Below are positions 35,382 to 48,423 of a DNA stretch of 64,000 nucleotides, in pieces (position 1 is the stretch's first letter; every line of letters starts with the position of its first letter). Location of the stretch: assembly GCF_963675165.1 (NCBI RefSeq), contig NC_087392.1:5339442-5403441 (forward strand). The letters run 5' to 3'. This stretch comes from Halichondria panicea. Taxonomy: Eukaryota; Porifera; Demospongiae; Suberitida; Halichondriidae. The notes beneath the pieces were generated by a model. That model saw only the letters and a list, made by a program, of their open reading frames with translations, did not search any database and was not told the origin of the DNA. The translations under genes were made by a program, and so were the position numbers.

Positions 35382-37638
35382 GGGGGGGGGGGGGCAGTGT
35401 AGTAAGAACTGTGAACTGTACAGGGGAAAGCAGCACATTTTGGCTTACAAACTTTTGTGAACTGAAAAACACACCATATGCATCTTTTAAAAGAGCTTTG
35501 GACAACCCAAATTCAAGTTCTGGTCATTCCAAATGACACAAGGGCAACCTCCTATCCAATCACTCACCCTAGCTCTAGAGAAGATGTTTCTGATTTGAGC
35601 AGAGGATTGTTTGAAAGGAATAACGAAACTGAGTAGAGACATGAACTCCAGCAGGTTGTTCTGTAGTGGAGTCCCCGTGAGCAGGAGTCTCCTCTTAGCC
35701 TGTAGCAATACCATCACAGGATTGTGTGAGTCACTGGGACAAGGTTTGAGCATGACAGGGCCAGTACAGAGACTTACTGTACAACTAACACAAGCATTAC
35801 AGGCACAAAGACATCATAATCATTACACTCTTCAGTACTGCAAGTTTGTACATGTCATCACCCACTGCATATATTTACTAACTCTCCACAACATCAAACA
35901 TACTTTAAGTACGTGCACACACGCTCAATACTACCAGCCTTGCACAGAAGCACACTATGATTGTGATCATACCTGTATTTTCATGAGGTGTGTGTATCGC
36001 AGTGAGTTCATGTTCTTGAGCATATGTCCCTCGTCCAGTACGAGACAGTCTAGAGAGAGCTTCCTAAAGAACTTCCTGTCCTCAGCCTGACCTATACACA
36101 CATTGTACCTGCATGGGGACACAGGGATAGACCATAACTGAGGCATTGAGTGAACAGATTCAACTGTGTGCATGAGATCTATAGTAGTTGTGTAGAAATG
36201 CTCACAGCAGATGCACATGTACCTACAGCTATGTAGGTCAGGTTAACACAAATGTCAACAGTCTTAAAGTTGGAACCACAGGATTAAACAAGTGCCAGAT
36301 ATTAAATTAGTGACAGTACATACGTTGTGAGGATGACATCAAAGTTATCATGATTGGAAAGGATCTCATATCTCATCTGAAACCTGTCCTGTTGGGAACC
36401 TGCAGTGAATCGTACACAAGTCAGTCCCTTCACATAGAGCAAACACCATACACTGTGTAGATGACATGCTCTAGTGAGAGCAGTACTGTACACACAAGCA
36501 CTCACCTCAGTACGCTATGACTGTCATGGCTGGACACCACACCTCAAACTCACGAACCCAATTGTCTACAAGGGAAAGCAATCTGGTGGAAATTGCAATA
36601 CATATACAGTACAGAGTCTTGTAATACAATCATGTTACTCTGAGACCACTTGGTAAAGGTCAGCAGTGTTTAGTTAATACTGCACTTTACTACTATGGCT
36701 CAGGGATTCATTCAACTGCCGAATTCTGTGGCCAAAAAATGACAAATAATGGTACTGATGTAAATTTGAAAGATATCTTTCAGAAAATAGATCAACGGTA
36801 CTAAAGTTATGGATGTTGAAAGATGCTCAACTACACCACCTCTCTCCCCTCTCCCCGTTTAATTAATGGATCAGGGACTCCTCTTTCAGTTGAATTCTAT
36901 GGTCCAATTGAACGATTTTATGAAAGCTTAGAAAGAAATAGTGCCATCAACAATGTGAGAGATAAAAGCATTAGATTAGATAATAGGGCCGAAAATAAAT
37001 TTTAATTTTAATAATCCCCTACAACAGAGCTTATCTGAAGAGCTTTCCCTAGTGAGTACCTAGAGTGGAGGAGGGGACCACGACAAAGAAGTGACCACTG
37101 GAGCCCAGCTGATAGAGGTGGGACAGGAACGATATCGCCTCCACTGTCTTACCAAGGCCCTGCATTGGAGGGAGGAGACTGTTGAACACACAGGATTACT
37201 GTGGAGCATTGCTTTAATAATACTCTGGTGGTAAAATTGACAAGCCACAATAGACTGGGTGTTTCCCTCAGGCAATATGTCAATACCCAAGGAAATTGAA
37301 AACACACGCATGAAACTTTGATGACCATTTATTAGCCTTTATAAAAGTAGAGAAGTATTATTTTCCCTCACAAAGTGGAAGTGGTAACAGTCTACAAAGG
37401 GGAAGGGGGCACTCACACTACCACCCTCATTAAAAGTAAGTAAGCTGTGCTTAATTTTTACGCGAAAACACGGATTGATTTATATTATGGGCGAAATAAT
37501 TAGAAGGGGGTCAACACAAGCTCTCTTCCTGGAACTAACTACAGCCACACAGTAATTACTCCAATACACACACAACTGTGGCTGGTCTAGACAACACATT
37601 CTGATTCCCCTAACCCTCATGCATTGGAGAGTACACAC

Positions 37639-38407
37639 TAGCCTCGTTCCCAGGCCTTACTTTTTCTTGCTGTTGTCACTGTTCATCCATAAATCACAAG
37701 AAAGACATAGTGAGGCAGCAAAGAAAGAAATGGGCGTACAGTTAAGAAAAAGTAAGGCCTGGTTTGGGAAATCGCGTGATCCACAAGGATTTTTATGAAC
37801 GTGGGCGATATGTAGCCCACAATCGTGACGTAAGGTATTCTCCCACGCATTCAGAGTTAATAAAACTGTACTGAGACAACCACCCAAGCTGTACTGCAAG
37901 TCAGATCAGAGAACCAGCGTGGCCAGCTCTGGTGGCAGTAGCTACCTGCAATATGATAATGATGACTAAGCTATTCTTGATCTATACTAGCATGTAGAAA
38001 GACACAAGAAAAGGTAATAGTCTGATAGAATCTGAACACACAATCTAGACTAGTAGATCATCTAGCTAAGCCTAAGGTATATAGCTAGCTATAGTGCTTG
38101 CAAACTTCCAGTTCCAAGTCCATGTCCAGCTTGCTGCAGGCAAAGTTTTATTAGTCATAGATATCTGCGTGGGCAGTCCAACATCTCTAGCTCAGCATGC
38201 CCACGCTCATTTTCACCCTTCTACCACCCTTCTACCCTCACGCGACTTCCCGATACAGGCTCTCCTTTTTCCTAACTCTACGTCTATTTCTTTCTTTATT
38301 CCTCCAATTAATACCGTATTTTATCTCATTGAACGATTAAGACAGTATTTTATCTTATTGAACGATTGTGATAAAGAACAGAAAAAGGAGAGCCTGTGTA
38401 GAGGCTA
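37639..38407. mobile_element. 769-bp element with TAGCCTC/GAGGCTA ends in copy D intron e-f
   Basis: A 9-bp target duplication AGTACACAC flanks it (37630-37638 and 38408-38416). Copies A and B have the empty site GAGAGTACACACTAGG. Inside, a GGCCTTACTTTTTCTT segment and an AAGAAAAAGTAAGGCC segment form a palindrome near the left end. It shares termini and duplication size with the 52-bp palindrome at 15882. Class unknown; MULE-type elements make 9-bp duplications. Confidence 0.65.
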
Positions 38408-38549
38408 AGTACACACTAGGAGACTGGCTCACCATTTCATCAGCCAGTATTGCATTGAGGTCTTGAGAGTGTAGCAGGATCAACCAGTTGAGACCAAGCA
38501 ATTGATACTCCTTCAACTGAACACTGCACATGCAGGGACAACAAGTACA

Positions 38550-39280
38550 ACCACTTCACTCTATACACTATATACCTGACCCCCTCAACACTGCCACCTC
38601 ACTCTACACACTATACACCTGACCCCCTCAACACTGCCACCTCACTCTATACACTATACACCTGACCCCCTCAACACTGCCACCTCACTCTATACACCAT
38701 ACACCTGACCCCCTCAACACTGCCACCTCACTCTATACACTATACACCTGACCCCCTCAACACTGCCACCTCACTCTATACACTATACACCTTACCCCCT
38801 CAACACTGCCACCTCACTCTACACACTATACACCTGACCCCCTCAACACTGCCACCTCACTCTATACACTATACACCTGACCCCCTCAACACTGCCACCT
38901 CACTCTATACACTATACACCTGACCCCCTCAACACTGCCACCTCACTCTATACACTATACACCTGACCCCCTCAACACTGCCACCTCACTCTACACACTA
39001 TACACTGACCCCCTCAACACTGCCACTTCACTCTATACACTATACACCTGACCCCCTCAACACTGCCACCTCACTCTATACACTATACACCTGACCCCCT
39101 CAACACTGCCACCTCACTCTACACACTATACACCTGACCCCCTCAACACTGCCACCTCACTCTACACACTATACACCTGACCCCCTCAACACTGCCACCT
39201 CACTCTACACACTATACACCTGACCCCCTCAACACTGCCACCTCACTCTATACACTATACACCTGACCCCCTCAACACTG
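38550..39280. repeat. 43-bp minisatellite, about 17 units, copy D intron d-e
   Basis: Unit of the form CTGCCACCTCACTCTATACA plus CTATACACCTGACCCCCTCA plus ACA, with few substitutions. The array occupies most of the intron between exons d and e. A 15-unit counterpart is at 51072-51719 in copy B. Confidence 0.92.
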
Positions 39281-41319
39281 AGTGTCCATTACACTAGTTC
39301 ATACAACATGCAACGTGCAATAGACTTGTTAGTGCTTGACTGCTCACCTTGGGTTCATAACAGCAGGTTGTGCCGAGTACACCACATCATCTCCAGTAGT
39401 ACTCACACACTATAAAAGCAATGACAATAGAGTGGATATTTCACAACCAGTAGTTACAATACAGAAGCTTTCCCTCGGCTGCTAAAGATATGTACCTCTG
39501 AGTTTTGCAGGTGAGAGAACTTGTCTTGGATGGAGGTGGAGATGGTCCTGCATTGAGCCAGTAGTCTAACAAGAACCTTCCTCTCTGCCAGTAGTGTCAG
39601 ACAGCCCTCCAGCAACTGGGGGTGGGGGACAGTCAAAGCAGGCTCTAGATTATAGATGGAGGGAGACCTACCTGTTCACTAAGACCCTTCTTTGCAACAA
39701 GAGCCTCCACCTACAGTACAAATACACACACACATTACTAATGCATATACGTACACTAAACACAAAGGACACAATAAAGTAGTTTATCAAAGACCTCGAT
39801 TATTAAATAATAGTAGCCATGAAGATGATCTCTTACCAAATGCTTTCAGGTTTCAAAGGGTCGGTGTTTGTCAACCAGTTTAGCCTTGGTAAGAGAGCAG
39901 CGTGGAATATCACACAGCTCATCCAGGGAGGAATCATTCATAAAATTGAGGATTGACTTCTTCTGTTTGACGGAATAACCATCTCCCTCTGATTCTGATC
40001 CACTGTACTCATCACGATAACTATCAGTCAACTCCACCACATCAGCAGTAGTGTCACAAGACTGTATACTTTGTTTGGTTTCCATTGACGACAACTTCGT
40101 TTTTGATGAACTACGATCATCATCGCTATCGCTACTTTCTATTAATATTCTTTTCTTGACCTTCTTACAGTTTCTAGCGGCTTCACTGTGCATTTTAATT
40201 TCTTCTGAATCGTTTGTAATCTTGCTTTTCTGAAATGCAAACTTCTGGAGCTTTCTTCTTGAGCTGCTAAGCCATTCTGATGATTCTTTGAGCTCCATTG
40301 CACGAGGACTATCATTGCTGGAGGGTACATCTGAGTCACTGTCACTCTGTATGTACAGTGAGCATCTAGGTCGAGGGACCTGTTTTCGGTTTCTTATCAA
40401 ATCTGGAGAAAGAATCTGAATCGGACATCACATCTTCAACGTCTATAGCATCTTTTACTGAGACACCTTTCACTTGTGTTGAAGTTGTGAAGAGTTTTCT
40501 ACGTTTGAATAATCCATTCACTTCAGAAGAACTTTCTCCATATTCTTCGTCTGAGCTAACAATTCGGGCACATTTTCTTGGCTTCTTTGCTAGGGCACTA
40601 AATCGTCTAGGAGAGGTATGTTCCTCAACTGCAGGGACTGTCAGAGAGGGGAGGAGGGAGGAGGGGGTTTCTGGGATTACCTCTTTTGAGGTTTCCACAG
40701 GAGGACTCACATTTTCTTCTCATTGTCCATTGACTTGATTATAAAGGTTGGGCAAAGGTCTTTGCTCAGTGCTTCTGTGTAAGGCTTGTAGTATTGAGTG
40801 TGTGTGCACATACTTAATTAAGTTATGGAGAGTTTGTTAGTTAATATATGGTAATCACATGTACAGACTTGCAGTACCAAAGACTGATTATGATGTCTTT
40901 GTGCCTGTAATACTTGTGTTAGTTGTACAGTAAATCTCTGCACTGGCCCTGTCATGCTCAAACCTTGTCCCAGTGACTCACACAATCCTGTGATGGTATT
41001 GCTACAGGCTAAGAGGAGACTCCTGCTCACGGGGACTCCACTACAGAACAACCTGCTGGAGCTCATGTCTCTACTCAGTTTCGTTATTCCTTTCAAACAA
41101 TTCTCTGCTCAAATCAGAAACACCTTCTCTAGAGCTAGGGTGAGTGATTGGATAGGAGGTTGCCCTTGAGTCATTTGGAATGACCAGAACTTGAATTTGG
41201 GTTGTCCAAAGCTCTTTTAAAAGATGCTTATAGTGTATTTTTCAGTTCACAAAAGTTTGTAAGCCAAAATTTGCTGCTTTCCCCTGTACAGTTCACAGTT
41301 CTTACTACACTGCCCCCCC

Positions 41320-41330
41320 CCACACACACA

Positions 41331-41421
<91 letters not shown>

Positions 41422-41440
41422 ACACACACACACACATTCC
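41320..41440. repeat. (CA)n microsatellite before the exon k acceptor of copy C
   Basis: About 115 bp of CA repeat ends ATTCCACAG at the exon k acceptor. The equivalent GT/CA runs lie at 19983-20030, 35309-35395, 48645-48745 and 61588-61640 in the other copies, with G-runs beside them. Confidence 0.85.
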
Positions 41441-42108
41441 ACAGAGAGTGGACGAGTCGAGTGCCTACTACCAGGAGCAAGTGAGACAGGCCAAGCAGAT
41501 CATGACACCCTTTACACTGCGGAGGCTCAAGTCACAAGTGCTGAGTCAGCTCCCGGCCAAGGTGTCCAGTACAGAGCATTGTCAGCTGACAGAGACTCAG
41601 TGGACGTTGTACAGGGGCGTGGTGGAGAGGTCACTCAGGGTCAATCAGGGCCGGCATGGTGAGTGCCTGCAGGGGAATGTTGTGTGTTGGGAGATTGTGG
41701 CTAGTTTGTGTTGTGGGTTAGTCGTAAGAGAGGCAGTGGGTGTGGTTTCATGTGCAGAGATTGCTTCCGTTCACAGTCCCTCAAACATTGCGTTGTCCTC
41801 AATATTGTAGCAGATGGTTGTCAATTGACCTGCTATGTTATCATGCAACTCTTAACATAGTTATTTACTGAGTGTCACTGCTCGTTCAGTTGAAGTAATT
41901 AGCCTAGCATATAGCTGGTATTGATGATCAGGTTAGGGATCACCATATTAATAGTTCCCAATGTTTTAATCTCAATCTATCTCACGTAATGTTAACAACA
42001 CATGCACAGTAAAATCACCCAAATATAAACTTTTTATCTCCCAAATCTATATTGCTCACCACAACTTTCATCAAAATTAACAATAAGACACAAAGAACAA
42101 GTTAGGAA

Positions 42109-44270
42109 CTATACAAAAGTAATTACTTCACATTTTCTGTCTGTAGCATCTCCACCCACCACCATCAGTTTGTTCCCAGGGAGGGCAGCAGTGGGACATG
42201 ATGATCGAGGTGTTGACATTTGAATAATGACAGTCCATAATGTCTCGTTGTACTGATATATGTCCTTCGTGTTATCTCCATTGGAGTCCCACCCACCCAC
42301 TGCCAGCAGGTGGCCATTGATGGTAACAAGAGAGGAATAGCTAACTGGCAAAGGGGCAATCTTCTTCCATATAGCTGAGCTTGGTTGGGATTGAGTTAGT
42401 TGTCTTAATGAGCATTTGTACACTGAATACTTCTCTTGAGCATTATCAGTTCGTGTGTGTATATACACATAGTCTCCACAGATCATTGTTGATGGGCGAG
42501 TGGTTGGCACAGGTAGTGAGCTAACAATAGACCATCGCATGTTAGCAGTGTTTAATATCTCGACCGTATTTAATGTTTTTGAATCACACAATCCCCCAGC
42601 CACTACAAGTGTGTTGTTGGCGTACACAGCTCCAGGTGTCCACCGTTTGGTTGGCATGGGAGGGAAGTGCTCGACCCATTTGTTGTTAATGTAGCTGTAG
42701 AGTTTGTTACTATAGTATTGTGTGTCTGACCGTCCCCCCACAGTTGTGAGCATGTCATCAACACTGACAATAGTGAAGCGGTTGTTAGGGCAAGGTGGTA
42801 ACTCGTACCACTGATTGTTGCTGAACTCATAGACTTTATTATTTCTGTATGGACTAAAGTATGTCTTGTCTCCAATCACGGCTGATGATGATCCATACCC
42901 AATACCATCAGGTGCATCAGGTAGTGACTCTATTGTAACAGGTTTCGTTGGTGTAGCTTGCTCATCTTGCAGTGCGACTTGGTGCATTCGAATCGATAGA
43001 TCGTGAGATTCTTCGTTCTTGCTTGCCAACGCTTGTCTCAGTTGAGTGACTTCTCTGTCTCGTTGATCGATGGTTTGTTGGAGGACAGCAGTGTTCTCCT
43101 CACTTGATTGCAACTCTTGGTTGAGTCTCCTCAGCTGTCTCTCCCTGGCTTCAGCCTCGTGTTGAAGGGTTGCTTTGTCTTGTTGGAGGGTTTGTATTTT
43201 ATTAGCTTGTGTATGTAACTGTTCATTGTTTGTGTAATTATCTCTTGATTTTCTGTTAAAATCCGTTCGTTTATTTGTAGCTGTGTGTCATTTGCTGTTA
43301 TTTGCTCTCTGAGCATCTGGTGCAGGTCTTGTTGGGAGCTTTCCTGGTATCGTGGTGTCCTCTTGAGAGCATCTAGTGTTTGGCAAAGCTTTTGGGAAGA
43401 TGGTCGTTCAACATCTCTGTCTTTGAGGCAGCAACGAGCAATCGGCAGTAGAGGGTGGGTGGGCTCAATCAGGCTCAGGTGAGCTTGTCTTCTCTCTAGT
43501 TCTGGGATTGCTATTTTAGCCTCAATTGTGCGACCTGGATTTCGTGGATGGGGAACTTGAATATTCTCGAATCGATCTGTTGGCTTTGGAAACTGTCGAG
43601 TTGTGGTCTGAACTAAAAGCACACCAAATGAGACGTTGTCTAGTTTGTCTGTGTACACTGGTGGTTCGTTTAGTGCCTCGGGAGACATGAAGGCTGGTGT
43701 TCCCGGGCATGTGGTCATTGTGGCTAGTCGGCTGACGTTTATGTCCCTAAATTTGGACATTCCGAAATCGGTGACTTTGGCTCGAGTGCCTGCAATGAGC
43801 AGGACATTGTTGCTGGAGAGGTCGCGATGGATGATCCCATTGGAGTGGAGAAAGGCAAGTGCTTGAGCTATGTCATAGGAGAGGTTGACTTGGATGTGGT
43901 AGGGAATGTCTCCAGGTGATGACTCCAGGAAGTGTGTCAGACTCTCGTCCATGAGCTCCATGAGAAGAACTGGTGCATTTGTGTCGGGATCGCGATAGGT
44001 CCCCAAGTACTGTACAATGTTGGGGTGGTTGATACAACTCAGAAATGCACACTCTGTTTCGAATCTTCTAAACGGGTGTCTATGTTCTTTGCCAGGATCT
44101 GGAACAGCTATTTGGAAGAGCACTGGATAGAGTAGCTTGGCAGCACAGAGTAGCTGGTCACACTTGGCTTTACACACTGCCCCGTAGGAGCCAGTACCAA
44201 GGGTATCATTCTTGAAGAGTTGAACATTTCTGAATATGTACTCTTGTTCATGGTCTTGTCTCTCAGCCAT
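42109..44270 (-). pseudogene. K2: kinase-coiled coil-Kelch gene with one frameshift
   Basis: Near-identical to K3: kinase domain with GTGSYGAV, HRDLSSNN, DFG and GTPAFMSPEAL, then coiled coil and Kelch blades ending CEVITFV. A run of four A (coding strand) present in K1 and K3 is three A here, near 43230. This shifts frame in the coiled coil, so the kinase half (379 residues from 44270) and the Kelch half (from 43113) are in different frames. This could be a true pseudogene, a homopolymer sequencing error, or a gene now making a kinase-only product. It is antisense in intron k-l of copy C. Confidence 0.82.
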
Positions 44271-44950
44271 AGCTAGTGCTTGTTAATAGCAAAGTATAGG
44301 TGTACGGTTTAAGCTAGCTAGAAAAGGGGTGATCATGTGCTTGTGTGTGTGTGATCATGTGCAGAGTAGATATTCACGACGCATCATTTGTATAATACCA
44401 CGGAATACCTAACATTGTGGTTTCTTAGCAACAAAACTAATTGATAAACGGCTGTAAGTAGTGGTGTTAGTAGGTTAGTGCAGTAGTTCCAAGGGCTTGT
44501 GTATTGTATATCTGTGCATTGTACCGTATTAGTAGAATGTTTTACGAACATCAAATCATAAGCGAACTTTGTGTGTATTGATAAAATAATATCATAAACC
44601 CCTATAACTGGTACAATACTATCCTTGCCAGAACGCAGTAGTTAGATTTTCTGCTGATTTGGCTCATTCGCAAAGATTTTCATGCTACAGTGTTTGTGCC
44701 CCGTACTGAGCACCCCCTCTCCACTACAGGTGATGAGCTCAACAAGAGGATGGACGTGATGGTAGACCTTCGCAAGGCCACCAACCATCCCCTACTCCTG
44801 AGACACCACTACACTGACCACACCCTACACTGCATGGTGAGGGCCATCCTAAAGGAGCCCAGTCACAGAGATGCTGCTCCCAACCTCGTGTGGGAGGATA
44901 TGAGTGTAATGTCAGACTTTGAGCTACACAACCTCTGCACACTGTACAAG

Positions 44951-44981
<31 letters not shown>

Positions 44982-45824
44982 CGTGCGTGCGTGAGTGTGT
45001 GGGCGTATGTGTGTGTGTTTGTGTGTGTGTGTGTTTATTGTATAGGATAATGGAGGTCAATGACTGTGTTTGTGGATTGCAGAGTTTATGTATTTAGTAG
45101 CTCACTATGTGTGTACACAATGCAGTACTGTTGGTCATTATTAGGAGGTGTGGTCACATGTTATGTAATGCACATGTACACACATACGTAGTCACTATCA
45201 GAATACGCTCTACCCGGGAGCTTGGTGGGAATGTCTGGAAAATGTGAATTCCTGTCAAAAAAATTGTCACAACTGAAAAAGAATGTGAGTACATAAATAA
45301 CATTTTATTTAGTATTTTTCCCAACTAGGGTGATCGTGTGTTGGTGTTCAGTCAGTTTACAATGATGCTCGACATTCTTGAGATGTTTCTACAGCAACAA
45401 GGCCACGCCCACCTCCGACTGGACGGCCAGACACCCGTCACTGAGAGGTGAGTTGGTGCCCACTGTGTAGCTGACATGCAAGAGTGTATAACAGGCTATC
45501 CAATACAATATAGCCGGAAGTACTATAGTTTTACAATGTGTGCGTGTGCGTGTGTGCATGTGTGATATCGTACGTATTGAGTGCTTTGATTGCAGGCAGG
45601 GGCTAATAGACCAGTTCAATGAACAGGAGAGCATCTTCGTGTTCCTACTATCAACAAGGGCTGGTGAGTTAATGGTGACCTGTACACACTAGTCTAGCGT
45701 AACTGAGCCTGTCCATTATCTGTACAGTAGCTAATGTCTGACTAGACAGATCTCATGGTCTTCACTGATGATCTTTTCTTCTAGTGATGTGTAGAACGCC
45801 CACACACTTGTACAGACTCATTGA

Positions 45825-46007
<183 letters not shown>

Positions 46008-46029
46008 TAGATTAAACTTTGCTCAAGTG

Positions 46030-46662
46030 AAAGGTGTCTCAGTAAAAGATGCTATAGAAGTTGAAGATGTAATGTCCGATTCAGATTCTTCTCCAGATTT
46101 GATAAGAAACCAAAAACAGTTCCCTCGACCTAGACGCTCAGTGTACATACAGAGTGACAGTGACTCAGATGTACCCTCCAGCAATGATAGACCTCGTGCA
46201 ATTGAGCTCAAAGAATCATCAGAATGGCTTAGCAGCTCAAGAAGAAAGCTCCAGAAGTTTGCATTTCAGAAAAGCAAGATTACAAACGATTCAGAAGAAA
46301 TAAAAATGCACAGTGAAGCCGCTAGAAACTGTAAGAAGGTCAAGAAAAGAATATTAATAGAAAGTAGCGATAGCGATGATGATCGTAGTTCATCAAAAAC
46401 AAAGTTGTCGTCAATGGAAACCAAACAAAGTGTACAGTCTTGTGACACTACTGCTGATGTGGTGGAGTTGACTGATAGTTATCGTGATGAGTACAGTGGG
46501 TCAGAATCAGAGGAAGATGGTTATTCCGTCAAACAGAAGAAGTCAATCCTCAAGTTTATGAATGATTCCTCCCTGGATGAGCTGTGTGATATTCCACGCT
46601 GCTCTGTTACCAAGGCTAAACTGATTGACAAACATCGACCCTTTGAAACTTGGAAGCATTTG
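46030..46662 (+). pseudogene. SMARCAD1-like exon a (N-terminal) fragment fused behind copy C
   Basis: Open frame: VSVKDAIEVEDVMSDSDSS, YIQSDSDSDVPSSND, RILIESSDSDDDRSSSKTK, SILKFMNDSSLDELCDIPRC, DKHRPFETWKHL, then a GT donor at 46663. This Ser/Asp-rich, Lys-rich segment ends in the SMARCAD1 block that precedes the helicase. Here the Trp codon that is a stop in copy D is intact. It follows exon p of copy C, so tail and head of the gene are joined in reverse order. No exon b follows. Confidence 0.8.
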
Positions 46663-46801
46663 GTGAGGGACTGTGCTATTAGTTGATAATCGAGGTATTT
46701 GATAAAGTAGCTTTACTGTGTACTTATACGCATTAGAAAAAATTTGCATATTCAAGCTTTGAAGTGGCCACTGCTAATGAGGTGTCTATCCAACTAAGAA
46801 A

Positions 46802-46844
46802 CCTGCTAGCAGGTCACTATCTGAGTTAGTGACCTGCTAGCAGG
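46802..46844. repeat. Perfect 18-bp-stem hairpin at the rearrangement junction
   Basis: CCTGCTAGCAGGTCACTA and TAGTGACCTGCTAGCAGG flank a 7-nt loop. It lies between the exon a fragment of copy C and the Kelch remnant K5, where plus-strand and minus-strand host copies meet. Confidence 0.8.
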
Positions 46845-46952
46845 GCTCTAACTAGTACCCACAAAAATGCATTTTCTAAGGAGATAGACCATGTGTAGTA
46901 GCTTCTCAGAGGAGGTCCGACAACCGTGCGCCTGGAATTAATATTTGCTGAA

Positions 46953-47097
46953 TCAGCATTTAATAAAACTTGCCTTTACAGGAGAGTTAGAGCTCCTATT
47001 ACTAAAACTAGGCCTAACAATACAAGACAGAGGGCTAAGTCTAAGAAGAGTGCAACACCTACCTCTAAAGGCAAGTTTTATGAAAATGCTGATGTAA
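46953..47097. repeat. Inverted-repeat element of about 145 bp at the same junction
   Basis: The left arm ATCAGCATTTAATAAAACTT and the right arm (reverse complement) ATCAGCATTTTCATAAAACT pair over about 27 bp, both followed by GCCTTTA. The interior is Lys/Arg-codon-rich but shows no known domain. Confidence 0.55.
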
Positions 47098-47099
47098 TC

Positions 47100-47997
47100 T
47101 CACGATCTATCGACTCGAATGCACCAAGTCGCACTGCAAGATGAGCAAGCTACACCAATGAAACCTGTTACAATAGAGTCACTACCTGATGTACCTGTTT
47201 GTATTGGGTATGGATCATCATCAGCCGTGATTGGAGACAAGGCATACTTTAGTCCACACGGAAATAAAACTGTTTATGAGTTCAGCAACAATCAGTGGCA
47301 CAAGTTACCACCTTGCCCTAACCTGTACTTCACTATTGTCAGTGTTAATGACATGCTCACAACTGTGGGGGGATATTCAGACACACAACACTATAGTAAC
47401 AAACTCTACAGCTACATTAACAACAAATGGGTCGAACACTTCCCTCCCATGCCAACCGGACGGTGGACACCTGGAGCTGTGTACCCTAACAACACACTTG
47501 TATTGGTTGGGGGATTTAGTGATTCAAAAAGTTCAAATACTGTTGAGATATTAAACACTGCTAACATGCGATGGTCTATTGTTAGCTCACTACCTGTGCC
47601 AACCAATCAATCATCAACAACGATCTGTGGAGACTATGTGTATATACACACACAAACTAGTAATGCTCAAGAGAAGTATTCAGTGTACAAATGCTCATTA
47701 AGACAACTAACTCAGTCCCAGCCAAGCTCAGCTATATGGGAGAAGATTGCCCCTTTGCCAGTTAGCTGGTCCACTCTTGTTACCATCAATGGCCACCTGC
47801 TGGCAGTGGGTGGGGAGGACTCCAATGGAGATAAGACTAAGGACATATATCAATACAACAAGACATCATGGACTGTCATTAGTCAAATGTCAACACCTCG
47901 ATCATCATGTCCCACTGCTGCCCTCCCTGGGAATAAACTGATGGTGGTGGGTGGAGATGATACATACAGAAAATGTGAAGTAATTACTTTTGTTTAG
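47100..47997 (+). pseudogene. K5: Kelch-only remnant of the kinase-Kelch family
   Basis: A continuous 292-codon frame (47119 onward) covers the end of the coiled coil (MHQVALQDEQATP) and all Kelch blades (LTTVGGYSDTQ, LVLVGGFSDSKSSN, LLAVGGEDSNGDKTKDIYQY, LMVVGGDDTY). The kinase and most of the coil are absent; the sequence upstream is the inverted-repeat element. It lies antisense beside exon k of copy B, the position of K1-K3 in their hosts. The Kelch frame has no stop, so a Kelch-only product is conceivable if a promoter exists. Confidence 0.78.
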
Positions 47998-48423
47998 TGC
48001 CTAACTTTTTGTTGAATGTTATCATAACGAATAAATGTGGTGAGCAATCTAGATTTGGCAGATAAAAGTAACGTTGGTAATTACTATTTTGGGTGATTTG
48101 CTGTGCATGTCTATAGATCTAGATATAGCAATAAGCAGCGTTTAATGAACCCTATAACCTAATCATCAAATCAATACCAGCAATACGATTCAACTAAACG
48201 AGCAGTACACTCAGTAAATAATTATGTTAAGAGTTGCATGATAACATAGCAGGTCAATTGACAACCATCGGCTACAATATTGAGGATAACACAATGTTTG
48301 AGGGACTGTGAACGGAAGCAATCTCTGCACATGAAACCACACCCACTGCCTCTCTTACGACTAACCCACAACACAAACTAGCCACAATCTCCCAACACAC
48401 AACATTCCCCTGCAGGCACTCAC

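Noticed and set aside
38550-39280. Regular ~43-bp repeats resembling a CRISPR array
   Set aside because: There are no unique spacers; the whole 43-bp unit repeats. The array lies in an intron of an animal gene, so it is a minisatellite.
39846-40400. Exon a of copy D as an independent 184-codon gene
   Set aside because: It is the N-terminal exon of the SMARCAD1-like gene, cut by a 1-nt insertion and a nonsense change; copies B and C show the continuous version.
43285-44135. Frames antisense to the kinase genes (also at 32557-33056 and 58888-59387)
   Set aside because: They recur because the kinase copies are near identical, and they show no domain of their own.
46926-47144. Small basic frame (RRVRAPITKTRPNNTRQRAK) as a gene
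   Set aside because: It spans an inverted-repeat element and the start of a Kelch remnant in the wrong frame; composition reflects the repeat.
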